Positions 1 to 7,200 of a stretch of 7,718 nucleotides of DNA are shown one piece after another. Source of the DNA: Bacillota bacterium (GTDB taxonomy: Bacteria > Bacillota_E > Sulfobacillia > Sulfobacillales > Sulfobacillaceae); NCBI GenBank assembly GCA_021802225.1, contig JAKAAS010000067.1:1-7718 (forward strand), written 5' to 3'. Position 1 is the stretch's first letter. Every line of letters begins with the position of its first letter. A program made the translations under genes and the position numbers. The notes beneath the pieces were generated by a model. The model did no database searches. It was not told where the DNA came from and saw only the letters and a program-made list of their open reading frames with translations.

Positions 1-2
1 TA

Positions 3-656
3 CTCCGCCCTTCATCCCCCATGCGCATCCAAGTGCCGATTAATGGCCGTCTCACGGCCTTGTGCATGGTCGGGACGGCGGAAGGGCTGCAATATCATCC
101 GGAGTACGCGGAGACCGAATTGGGGCACCTCTACCATTGGGCAGCCCAACAGTGGCAACTGACGATATATGATCTCGCGCACACCGTGCGCGACATTACC
201 GCGTACGAAACGCTCAAGCAGGTGGACCGGATCATTTTTGTGTTGGAGCCGACTGCGCATCGATTGCAAAGCGCCATGGTCTATCTCAACCTCTTGGAGC
301 GCATGGGGGATGAAGGGCGGAGTATCGTGCAAAAGATGGGATTGGTGATAAACAAATTCGAGAAATCCCGGATGGCCAGTCTGGATCCCTTGAGTCTGGC
401 CGAATCGCTGGGGTTGCCCTTGTGGGGCAAAGTCACGTCTCACCCTGACCAATACATGGCCGGCGTGAACCGGCACGCGGTGTCTCCATCGGCCGAATGG
501 GCTCAGGTATTGGAGGCGTTGGCGCTGCCGTTGGGCCGGGACGGGATATCGAACACGGATCCTCTCTCAGCGCCCCGTTCTTTCTGGCGCCGGTTGTTAG
601 TCTCTCCCCAAGCGGAAGCGAAAAAAGAAGCGAGAAAGGCGGCGCGGGCACGATGA
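3..656 (+). CDS. CpaE/TadZ-like MinD/ParA-family ATPase, C-terminal part (5' end outside window)
   Basis: The reading frame is open to the left edge, and no ribosome site precedes the ATG at 21, so this is the 3' part of a longer gene. Counting residues from that ATG, a hydrophobic strand ending in an Asp (LTIYDLA, D51) fits the Walker B/switch strand of MinD-like ATPases. It is followed by IIFVLEPTAH (71-80), a helix, then GLVINKFEKS (107-116), whose Asn111 fits the nucleotide-base-binding Asn of this fold. Next come the 'lglPlwGkV' strand (131-138) and the AGVNRHAVSPS region near 147-157. The last 20 residues are basic. The Walker A lysine would lie upstream and cannot be checked. CpaE/TadZ proteins are known to localise the Tad machine at the inner face of the membrane. 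Position directly before a TadA ATPase gene, with an ATGA overlap, supports that role over a chromosome-partition ParA or septum-site MinD. Family fold is fairly sure; the exact role is inferred from context. Confidence 0.7.
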   Translation, partial: LRPSSPMRIQVPINGRLTALCMVGTAEGLQYHPEYAETELGHLYHWAAQQWQLTIYDLAHTVRDITAYETLKQVDRIIFVLEPTAHRLQSAMVYLNLLERMGDEGRSIVQKMGLVINKFEKSRMASLDPLSLAESLGLPLWGKVTSHPDQYMAGVNRHAVSPSAEWAQVLEALALPLGRDGISNTDPLSAPRSFWRRLLVSPQAEAKKEARKAARAR

Positions 657-2101
657 ATCAGAAGACAAAAGATCCGGCGGTCGTGCGGCTCCATAACCAA
701 TACCGCGTAAATTTGGCCAACCGGGCGGTGGAAGCGGCCCGTGAAGCTGACGGGGCCGACCCCGTGGTCGATGCGATTGTGACGGTGCGCAAACGGCTTA
801 CGGATGACGGCGCATTGTTTTTGGGCAACCGGCAGGCCCACCGCGAACAGATTCACGTCTTGGCGGAAAACGCGCTGGCCGACCTGTCATTGACGCAGGA
901 CGAACGCCACGAAGCGTTAACCGCTTTGGACCAGGATCTCTTCGGCTGGGGCCGGTTGGATCCGTTCATGCAAGACCCGTCGATTACGGAAATTTTGGTC
1001 GATAGCTGGAAAGAAGTGGACATCGAACGCCGGGGCAAACTGGAACGCGTGCCCGTGCGCTGGCGCAATCACGACGAGCTGATGGCCTTCATCAAGCGGC
1101 TGATTGCCCCGGCCAACCGGGCCTTTGACGCCGGGAATCCGATTGTCGATGTGGAGATTCAAGGGAACCGCATTAATGCGACGTGTCCGCCGGTGTCCAT
1201 AAGCTGTACTCTCAATATCCGCAAATCGACTTTTCAGACCGAACGCTTTACTCCCGCTCGCTTCGTCACATCGGGCGGGTGCGACTGGCAGACGATGCGT
1301 CTGATTCTCGCGCTCACCCGCGGATCAGCGACCGGGCTGATGTGTGGTCCTATGGGGTCGGCGAAGACCACCATGTCTCGCATCGCCATTGAACATGGGG
1401 CGCCGGAAGAGACCCGGTGGCTGGTGCTGGAAGATGTGCGAGAAATTGAAGCCGATGTGCAGCGGTTCGTGTCCTTGCAAACGGTGCAGCGCAAGGAAAA
1501 GCCGGTGACCATGCCGGATCTCTTTGTGGCCACGAAACGCAAGCGGCCAGATCGCGTCGCTATCGGAGAAGTGCGGTCGGGAGACGAAGCAGTGCCGTTC
1601 ATGCAAAGCGTCCAAATGGGACATCCCGGCGGCATCGGCTCCACGCATGCCGGGACGCCGAAACAGGCCCTGTTCAATTTCGTGTTTTATCTCAAACAAA
1701 CCGGGATGGACATTCGCGAAGACTTTTTACTGGAAGTCTTGCACGAAACGTTGGATTTTCTGGTCTTCCTGAAACGGTTCCGCGATGGATCCCGTCGGGT
1801 GACGCGGGTGGTCGAGGTCGTGTCGATGGGCGATCCGGAATTTCCCGACGGGTTTCGCGAACTGATTCGGTGGGATTACCGCACCGATGCCTGGCATTGG
1901 GTCCATCCCATTTCCGATGAGTTGGCGGAGCGCCTGACCATTGAGGGGGTTCGGATCCCCCAGCCTGGGGATATGGTGGGCCCGGAAGATATTACGCCAG
2001 AGGCCATGGACCTGACCTCCGCAGCAGTATCCTCGATGGCCCGCGAGTCGCACGAAGAGGGCGCAGAAAGCACGGAGGCTCCGGAAGGGGCAAGGCCATG
2101 A
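653..2101 (+). CDS. tadA: TadA/CpaF-type secretion ATPase (VirB11/PulE superfamily)
   Basis: This is a cytoplasmic hexameric-type ATPase that powers pilus assembly. The ATG at 653 is chosen because it overlaps the previous stop (ATGA). An in-frame ATG at 497 would add 52 residues lying wholly inside the upstream gene. The protein is 482 residues, normal for CpaF. The N-terminal half carries the CpaF pattern: FGWGRLDPFMQDPSITEILV (about 98-117), an 'RRGKLERV' strand, and NRINATCPPVS. The catalytic half has a Walker A loop GPMGSAKTT (232-240, Lys238), the Asp box LVLEDVREIE (E260, D261), RPDRVAIGEVR as the Walker B region (E306), and the His box GHPGGIGSTHAG (H324, H332). Walker A is atypical: Ala237 replaces the last Gly of GxxxxGK[ST]. 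The C-terminal 50 or so residues are acidic and look disordered. The stop overlaps the ATG of the tadB-like gene. The Shine-Dalgarno is weak (GAGAAAGG at 632-639, 13 bases away), so translation probably depends on coupling. Family assignment is secure. Confidence 0.93.
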   Translation: MNQKTKDPAVVRLHNQYRVNLANRAVEAAREADGADPVVDAIVTVRKRLTDDGALFLGNRQAHREQIHVLAENALADLSLTQDERHEALTALDQDLFGWGRLDPFMQDPSITEILVDSWKEVDIERRGKLERVPVRWRNHDELMAFIKRLIAPANRAFDAGNPIVDVEIQGNRINATCPPVSISCTLNIRKSTFQTERFTPARFVTSGGCDWQTMRLILALTRGSATGLMCGPMGSAKTTMSRIAIEHGAPEETRWLVLEDVREIEADVQRFVSLQTVQRKEKPVTMPDLFVATKRKRPDRVAIGEVRSGDEAVPFMQSVQMGHPGGIGSTHAGTPKQALFNFVFYLKQTGMDIREDFLLEVLHETLDFLVFLKRFRDGSRRVTRVVEVVSMGDPEFPDGFRELIRWDYRTDAWHWVHPISDELAERLTIEGVRIPQPGDMVGPEDITPEAMDLTSAAVSSMARESHEEGAESTEAPEGARP

Positions 2102-2985
2102 TTTGGGTGGTGAGCGCGCTCGCCTGGGCTCTGGCGATGTATTTATATGCCACGCGGAATATTCTGCCCCTGCGCACATGGCCCGATGCCTTGCGCGACA
2201 AGACACAGCGGATCAAAAAATCGTCGCCGGCCTGGTCGGTCACCCAACGAGCGATGCGGCTTTTGGGGTGGAGTCCGGCGCGGTTTCGCCTGCTGTCTTT
2301 GATCAGCGCGGGTCTTCTGGGCGTGTTTTGGCTGCTGGTGGTGCAGGATCTGTTGGCCGCCGCCATTATGGCGTATATCGGGTGGCAACTCCCGGCGCTC
2401 TGGTTGGAAATTCGGGCCACGCGCGGCATGGGGGATTTGCACCGGCAATTTTCCGAATTCGTCACTTTGATTTATGACCAGCTGTACAGCCGGGGCGCCA
2501 CTGTGGATACGGCTTTGACGCAAAGCGCCACCGAATTTACGACGGGACCGATAGCCCCCATGATGGCCGCCTATCTGCGGATGGCGGGAGGCGGGGCGCC
2601 CCTGCACGAACGTCTGGCAGGATTGCGCCAAGCGATCGATTTGCCCACGGCTGACTTTTTCTTCCAGCTTCTGCTGTTACGCGACCAAAGCGGGGCCGAA
2701 GATATGAGCCATGCGTTTAATGCGCTCGACGAAAAGCTGCAGGATGACGAGCATCTGCAAACCACAATTCGCGGGGAGATTCGGATGCACTCGTTCTTTT
2801 TGATTGCGGGGTTTCTCGCCAACTTCGTCGCGTTTCCGTTGTTTCGCTTCACCAATACGGATTGGGCCGCGATTCACGCGCACTTGCAAATTGTCGTCAC
2901 GGGCTCAGCGGTGGTGACGGTCATTGTGTTTTGGGGCATTCGCCGCTTTACCAAAGCGCAGTTGCAGATAGGCGCGGTGGTTTAG
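2098..2985 (+). CDS. tadB: TadB-like inner-membrane platform protein (T2SSF domain)
   Basis: This 295-residue polytopic membrane protein is probably the first of the two GspF/PilC-type platform subunits of the Tad machine. These subunits link the ATPase to pilin extraction from the membrane. Hydrophobic segments lie near residues 2-17, 65-82, 84-103, 232-250 and 262-281. Between the third and fourth is a cytoplasmic helical domain that fits T2SSF (about 116-230): HRQFSEFVTLIYDQLYSRGA, then APLHERLAGLRQAIDLP, then an acidic stretch AEDMSHAFNALDEKLQDDEH, then RGEIRMHSFF entering the membrane. The start overlaps the tadA stop by ATGA. A GGAAGGGG tract at 2083-2090, seven bases upstream, serves as ribosome site. 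Gene order after tadA and the downstream second T2SSF gene support the tadB assignment. The sequence alone shows T2SSF architecture but cannot distinguish TadB from TadC with certainty. Confidence 0.86.
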   Translation: MIWVVSALAWALAMYLYATRNILPLRTWPDALRDKTQRIKKSSPAWSVTQRAMRLLGWSPARFRLLSLISAGLLGVFWLLVVQDLLAAAIMAYIGWQLPALWLEIRATRGMGDLHRQFSEFVTLIYDQLYSRGATVDTALTQSATEFTTGPIAPMMAAYLRMAGGGAPLHERLAGLRQAIDLPTADFFFQLLLLRDQSGAEDMSHAFNALDEKLQDDEHLQTTIRGEIRMHSFFLIAGFLANFVAFPLFRFTNTDWAAIHAHLQIVVTGSAVVTVIVFWGIRRFTKAQLQIGAVV

Positions 2986-3020
2986 TTTGTCACGACAGTT
3001 TTCATGAAAGAAGGGATAGC
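2986..3020 (+). promoter_or_regulatory. Ribosome binding site that fixes the tadC-like start
   Basis: The 35-base spacer between the two T2SSF genes contains AAAGAAGGG at 3007-3015, five bases before the ATG at 3021. This supports the start at 3021 over an in-frame ATG at 2862. The longer reading would overlap the tadB-like gene by 124 bases and would add 53 residues that do not look like membrane-protein sequence. Confidence 0.7.
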
Positions 3021-3845
3021 ATGGTCTGGATTCTCCTTGCAGCCGGGGCTTGGGCTAGTCTGACCTATTTTTGGACCGTGCCGGATACGACCGCAGAAGC
3101 GACGAGCATCATCGCACGTATGCATCCGCGCGGGTCCTGGCGTGACCGCCTAGAAACATGGCTGCGTTATTCCCGGCACCAGTGGCCGGGCTATGGGGAC
3201 CAAGCGCGGATGGAATTGGAGGTGCTGCAACTGACTCCGCTCCGCTACGGCCAAGAAATGGCGCTGTTTGCCGGGGGCAGCGCCCTCATTCTCGGCATCG
3301 ATGGGGCGGCCTGGCTTGCGCCAGTGGGCTTTGTCGTCGGTCTCCTCTCGGGCCGCCTCTATTTGCGCTGGCGCTATGAGCGCTGGTTAAAACTCTGCAC
3401 CGCCCAAGTAGGCGAACTGGTCACCCTGCTCAAGGCGCGGATGCAAGCGGGGGATACGGTGGTCCGGGCGATGCAGGCCGTGGCCCCGCAAATTATGGAC
3501 CCCTTGGCCACCCAATGGCGGCGGGCTCTCGATGCCTTGGCAAGCGGGCAGCCCCTGCACGAAGTGGTCGGGGATTTGCGCCGCCGCCTGCCGGATCGCG
3601 ACATCAGTGCGGTTCTGAGCCAAATTGTCATTTATGACCGTGATTCGATTCCCGACGATCCCTTTGGCACATTGGCGAATCACCTGGCACGGATGAAGCT
3701 GCTGCGGCGGGAATACGCCGTCAAGAGCGCGACAGGGAGTTTGACGCTATTCGAAGGCCTCGCCTTTTTCGGGGCGCTGCTCGCCATCGGATTGCCGATC
3801 GGGTTTGTCTGGTGGACCCATGCCGTGTCGAACGGCATTTTGTAG
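3021..3845 (+). CDS. tadC: TadC-like inner-membrane platform protein (second T2SSF domain)
   Basis: This 274-residue membrane protein is the probable partner of the preceding TadB-like subunit. Starting from the ATG at 3021, it opens with a hydrophobic segment (2-19). A basic cytoplasmic stretch follows, then two close membrane segments (about 79-94 and 96-115). Next is a helical T2SSF-like domain from about 122: AQVGELVTLLKARMQAGDTV, then GQPLHEVVGDLRRRLPDRDI, then LANHLARMKLLRREYAVKSA. A final membrane segment spans about 243-265 and ends in a short tail. This is the usual TadB/TadC pattern of membrane pair, cytoplasmic four-helix bundle and terminal membrane helix. It is only loosely similar to the upstream gene, as expected for the TadB/TadC pair rather than a recent duplication. 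It is the last gene of the tightly packed part of the operon; the next gene follows after 74 bases. Confidence 0.86.
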   Translation: MVWILLAAGAWASLTYFWTVPDTTAEATSIIARMHPRGSWRDRLETWLRYSRHQWPGYGDQARMELEVLQLTPLRYGQEMALFAGGSALILGIDGAAWLAPVGFVVGLLSGRLYLRWRYERWLKLCTAQVGELVTLLKARMQAGDTVVRAMQAVAPQIMDPLATQWRRALDALASGQPLHEVVGDLRRRLPDRDISAVLSQIVIYDRDSIPDDPFGTLANHLARMKLLRREYAVKSATGSLTLFEGLAFFGALLAIGLPIGFVWWTHAVSNGIL

Positions 3846-3899
3846 GCCGCCGCAGCGGCGCCGTCCGTGTCTCGGGTTGCTTGTCACGGCGTTTCACTG
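3846..3899 (+). other. GC-rich leader with short mutually exclusive inverted repeats before the pilin-like gene
   Basis: Immediately after the tadC-like stop, GCCGC (3846-3850) can pair with GCGGC (3855-3859). Alternatively, CGCCGT (3859-3864) can pair with ACGGCG (3886-3891). No U-tract follows either, so neither reads as a Rho-independent terminator. They could be mRNA end-protection or processing structures ahead of the small gene, or chance in GC-rich DNA. I see no convincing promoter here. Confidence 0.25.
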
Positions 3900-3910
3900 A
3901 AAGGAGGTGA
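3900..3910 (+). promoter_or_regulatory. Near-perfect Shine-Dalgarno of the 46-residue gene
   Basis: AAAGGAGGTGA is complementary over its whole length to the pyrimidine-rich 3' end of 16S rRNA as found in Bacillota, nine bases before the ATG at 3920. It is clearly the strongest ribosome site in the window, which suggests the small product is made in large amounts. The TGA within it (3908-3910) is in frame with the small gene, so the protein cannot begin further upstream. Confidence 0.85.
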
Positions 3911-3919
3911 ACACTCCAC

Positions 3920-4060
3920 ATGGTTGATGATTGGCTGCCTACCGCGTTTAAGATCGCGGTGGCTGTCGGTGTTGGGCTGATTATTTATAAATTTCTGCCC
4001 AACACCGTTGGCAACGCGGTGACAACGACTGTCAGTAATTTTCTGGGTCAGTTGCCGTAA
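3920..4060 (+). CDS. 46-residue hydrophobic peptide, candidate Flp-like major pilin without a leader
   Basis: The gene is short but well supported. It has a near-perfect ribosome site, a start bounded by an in-frame TGA at 3908, and the place in a Tad locus where the pilin gene is expected. The product begins MVDDWLPTAF. One hydrophobic helix follows (about 9-25, KIAVAVGVGLIIYKF), then a Pro-Asn turn and an amphipathic tail rich in Thr, Val and Asn (about 28-46, ending FLGQLP). Length, a single helix and an amphipathic tail match a mature Flp pilin. The usual signature is absent, however: there is no Gly before the helix, no Glu at +5, no Glu-Tyr pair and no basic leader. It may be a pilin inserted without prepilin-peptidase processing, a pilin processed at a non-standard site, or an unrelated membrane peptide such as an assembly cofactor, toxin or holin-like peptide. 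That it is a gene is likely; the pilin role is inference from position and shape. Confidence 0.75.
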   Translation: MVDDWLPTAFKIAVAVGVGLIIYKFLPNTVGNAVTTTVSNFLGQLP

Positions 4061-4107
4061 CAGATAACGAACAAACTCTGTCTCCCTCCACACACCACGG
4101 TCCACAC

Positions 4108-4142
4108 GTCAGCGAGCCGCGCTTCGGTAGCGGTTCGCTGGC
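4108..4142 (+). terminator. 13-bp hairpin between the small gene and the adhesin, possible partial terminator
   Basis: GTCAGCGAGCCGC (4108-4120) pairs with GCGGTTCGCTGGC (4130-4142) over 13 bp including two G-U pairs. The 9-base loop contains CTTCGG, a stable UUCG-type turn. The downstream sequence is pyrimidine-rich (CCTTTCCTC, then CTTTT near 4159-4163) but lacks an immediate U-run. A leaky terminator or an mRNA-stabilising 3' hairpin for the pilin-like transcript is therefore more likely than full termination. The rest of 4061-4204 shows no promoter I can defend. Confidence 0.45.
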
Positions 4143-4190
4143 ATCCTTTCCTCATCATCTTTTAAGGCTTTCCAGACCACGAGACAGAAA

Positions 4191-4198
4191 GAAGGAGA
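4191..4198 (+). promoter_or_regulatory. Ribosome binding site of the adhesin gene
   Basis: GAAGGAGA lies six bases before the ATG at 4205. An in-frame TAA at 4163-4165, with no ATG, GTG or TTG between, makes 4205 the only sensible start. Confidence 0.8.
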
Positions 4199-4204
4199 TC
4201 GGCT

Positions 4205-7200
4205 ATGCGCATCACATCGCGGCGGTCTTGGCTGCAGGATCGTCGGGGGGTTAGCAGTTATGTGGAACTGGCCTTTGTGCTGCCCGTGCTGTTGACCACG
4301 TTTCTCGGCGGGACGCTCATCGTGCGCGCGGTGGCGGGCAACGGGACGTTGCACACGATTGCGGGCATTGCGGATCGCTCGCTGGTGGCCAATGGCTGTT
4401 TAACCACTGCTGCGGTGCAGGGCATTGATACCACGCTGGCCGCCGCGCACATGTCGCCTGCGCGTCTTTCGCTGGTGACGCAAGGCGCCTCGGCTACCGC
4501 CCCAGCCTCCTATGGGCAGACAAACATCGGGGTGAAGTTGACCTATCCCATGCCGCTCTCCCTGCCGCTGGTGGGCACCGTGGCGACAGACCCGCTGCAA
4601 GCGCAAGTCAGCAACGATCAAAGCCAGTCTGTGCCGTACAACGGCAGCGGGACTTGCGCCTCCGCTTCGCTCGTGACGGACACGTTTACGGGCTCTACGG
4701 CGGGTTCAAGCACCGGAACAGTCAGTTTGCCGCCCATTGCCAATGGTATTACCGCGCAAGCGAGCCCTAACCCGGTGGTGCAGGGCCAGGCGGTGACCGT
4801 CACCGGGACGGTCACGTCCGGAGGAGCACCCCTAGCGCAAGCGTCCGTCTCGCTGAGCGGGGGATCGCAGACGGCGTCGGCGACCACGAATAGCCACGGT
4901 GCTTATTCTCTCACCATCACGCCGACGCAGGTTGGAACCGTCACGCTCACGGCCACCAGTGGGCCCGCGAGTGCTGCGGTCACTCTGACGGTAGTCGCCC
5001 CCGCGCCAGCGTCAATGACCGTCACGGCTCCTCAAAGTGTGACTGTGGGTCAGTCTTATACCGTGGAAGGCACGGTCTTGACAGCATCTGGCCAGCCGGT
5101 CGCGGACGGCACGCGTGTGACGGTCACGAGTACGGATTCTGCGATTGCGGCGCAGTCCACCACGACCACAGGCGGGGTGTTTACGGTGTCGGAACCGGCG
5201 TTGACGGCGCTTACGCCTAATCCGGCGAATCTGACGGTGCAGGCCGGGTCAATCAGCCAATCCGCATCGGTCGCGGTTAATCCTGGTGCGCCCCAATCCG
5301 TGACGCTGTCCGCGACGCCAGGGGATGCCGTGGCCGGCAGTGTCTGGGCCATCTCGGGCACGGTGCTAGGTCCTGACAATACCCCAGTGGCGGCAGGGAC
5401 GTCTGTGACGATTACCCCGCTCCATGACCAGGAGGATCAGCCTGTCACGCTCACCACGAATGCGGCGGGGCACTTTGCGGGATCGATCACGCTGACCCAA
5501 GCTGGGCAGGTGCCACTAGAAGCGTCGGCGGGCTCGGTGTCTAGTGCGCCGGTGACGGTGACGGTCATACCGGGTCCACCTGCGGCTTTGCAAAGCTTGT
5601 CGGCGGATCCCAATCCCGTCAATCAAGGAGCGACCACGATGATCACAGGGATCATTGTGGATGCCTATGGCAATCCTGTCGCTGCAGGGAGAAAAGTTAC
5701 TCTGTCTTCCACTGCATGGAGTACTCCCTACACGGCGACCACAGGCACTAGCGGCACGCTTTCCGTCCCTGTGGTGTTCAATGTATCCGGAAACCAGATT
5801 GTCACACTCTCGTATGCCACGACGCCGCTACAATCGGGCACGGTCTCGGTCCAAGTCATGGAACACGGCGCTTATACCCTCACCGCGTCCCAATCGTCGA
5901 CGACGATGACGGCCGGGAGCACGCAGACGCTTGTCTGGACATTGACCAATAGTCAAGGCCAGCCGGTGGCCGGGGATACTCTGACATTCAGCCCGCAGCC
6001 TGCCAGCAGCGCGGTGCTCTCGGAGACGACGAGCACCACCAATGCGCAAGGCCAGATTACGATGACGGTGTCCGCGACGCAGGTCGGGGTGCTGACGGTG
6101 CAGGCGGCGCTGGCGGAAGACAATGGCTCCACCACGGGGACGGCCACCTGGATCGTGAATCCGGCGGCTCCTGCGGCGGTAGATCCCCCCACGATTAGCC
6201 CTAGTGTGGTGCAGTCCACCCAAGACGGCGGGACTGTGATTCCCGTGGCGACAGGGTTGGCGCTCGACAGCTACGGCAATCCCGTGGCGAATGCCACCAT
6301 ATCTGTGACGGGTGGCTGGGATCCGGGTGTCACGTTTACGGGCACGGCGGATGCCGAAGGCTACTTCAGCATCCCTCTGACGCCTGTGGACGTAGGAGGG
6401 CCGTACTCCCCCACGATTACGGTGTCGGACAGTGCCGGATCGAATACCCAGACCTACACCAATACGAGTCTGACCGTGGTGAAGCAGCTGTATACGCTCA
6501 CGCTGACCCCCACCAACGGATCGGCTTCGACTCCCGCTGGCACGCCATATGGCCTGACCGCTTCCCTGACGGAATTTGGGGCCAACAGCAGTATTCCGGT
6601 CCCGGGTGCGTCCATCACATTTGCCGTAACCTCCAGCGACACGGCCAGCACGTGGTCATCCGCCACGGGTACGCCGACTCCCACTGGGCCGGCGAGCCTC
6701 ACGGTAACGACCAATAGCCAAGGCACGGCGACGGTGCAAGCGGCTTTCATGCCGAATACGGGAGCCCAGACGGTGCAAGCGACCTATACGGCCGATAATA
6801 CCGTGGGGACGATGAACGTGACGGTGACGCCGAATATCCCTAGTCAAGTCTATTGGGATGGGGAATATCAAGCGTCCACAGGTACAACCCACCAAGTACA
6901 GGCAGGCCAGGAACTGGTGCTCTTTGTGCAATCCGTTGATCAATATGGATTCGGTCTGGCTAATGGGCAGACGGTGAACTGGGCGTTCGACGGAATGGCT
7001 TGGACGGGTCAAACCGGACCATGGAGCGGGTGGCCGGGGTATGGTTATAATCCGTGGTTTTCCACGCCTACCGAAGCCGGCACGTATACCCCCCAAGTGA
7101 CCATTGATGGCCAGACGTTCTCAGGCCATCCTGTCATGGTGACTCCCGGTCCGGTGCAGTTTCTCTATCCCGTCTTAGGCCCGGCGAACAATTCCAGTGG

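Noticed and set aside
497..652. A 52-residue N-terminal extension of the TadA-like ATPase from an in-frame ATG at 497.
   Set aside because: It lies entirely within the upstream CpaE/TadZ-like coding region. The ATG at 653 forms the ATGA overlap and gives a protein of normal CpaF length.
21..656. Treating the ATG at 21 as the true start of a complete 211-residue gene.
   Set aside because: No ribosome site precedes it, the frame is open to the window edge, and the MinD-type P-loop expected at the N-terminus is missing.
2862..3020. A 53-residue N-terminal extension of the TadC-like protein from an in-frame ATG at 2862.
   Set aside because: It overlaps the end of the tadB-like gene and is not membrane-like. 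A good ribosome site lies just before the ATG at 3021, which begins directly with a hydrophobic segment.
3846..3919. A promoter for the pilin-like gene (TTGCTT near 3878 as a -35 box).
   Set aside because: No acceptable -10 box lies 16-18 bases downstream; the region is GC-rich and occupied by inverted repeats and the ribosome site.
5655..5909. A plus-strand 84-residue ORF inside the adhesin.
   Set aside because: It is in another frame from the continuous adhesin reading frame, has no ribosome site, and its translation is Arg/Pro/Ser-rich out-of-frame sequence.
4618..6750. A series of minus-strand ORFs opposite the adhesin (4618-4887, 5056-5379, 5437-5622, 5953-6219, 6454-6750), all in the same phase and translating to Val/Thr/Ala-rich, Ig-like-looking sequence.
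   Set aside because: In this antisense phase each codon is the complement of codon bases 1-2 plus the preceding third base, which is usually G or C. Thr then reads as Val, Val as Thr, Pro as Gly, Gly as Pro and Ala as Ala. The resemblance is a mirror image of the real coding strand's composition. The ORFs are broken into pieces with no ribosome sites.
6730..6781. Short direct repeat GACGGTGCAAGCG at 6730-6742 and 6769-6781, considered as a mobile or recombination repeat.
   Set aside because: Both copies encode Thr-Val-Gln-Ala in the same frame of the adhesin and reflect its repetitive Thr/Val beta strands; there is no inverted terminal or target-site structure.
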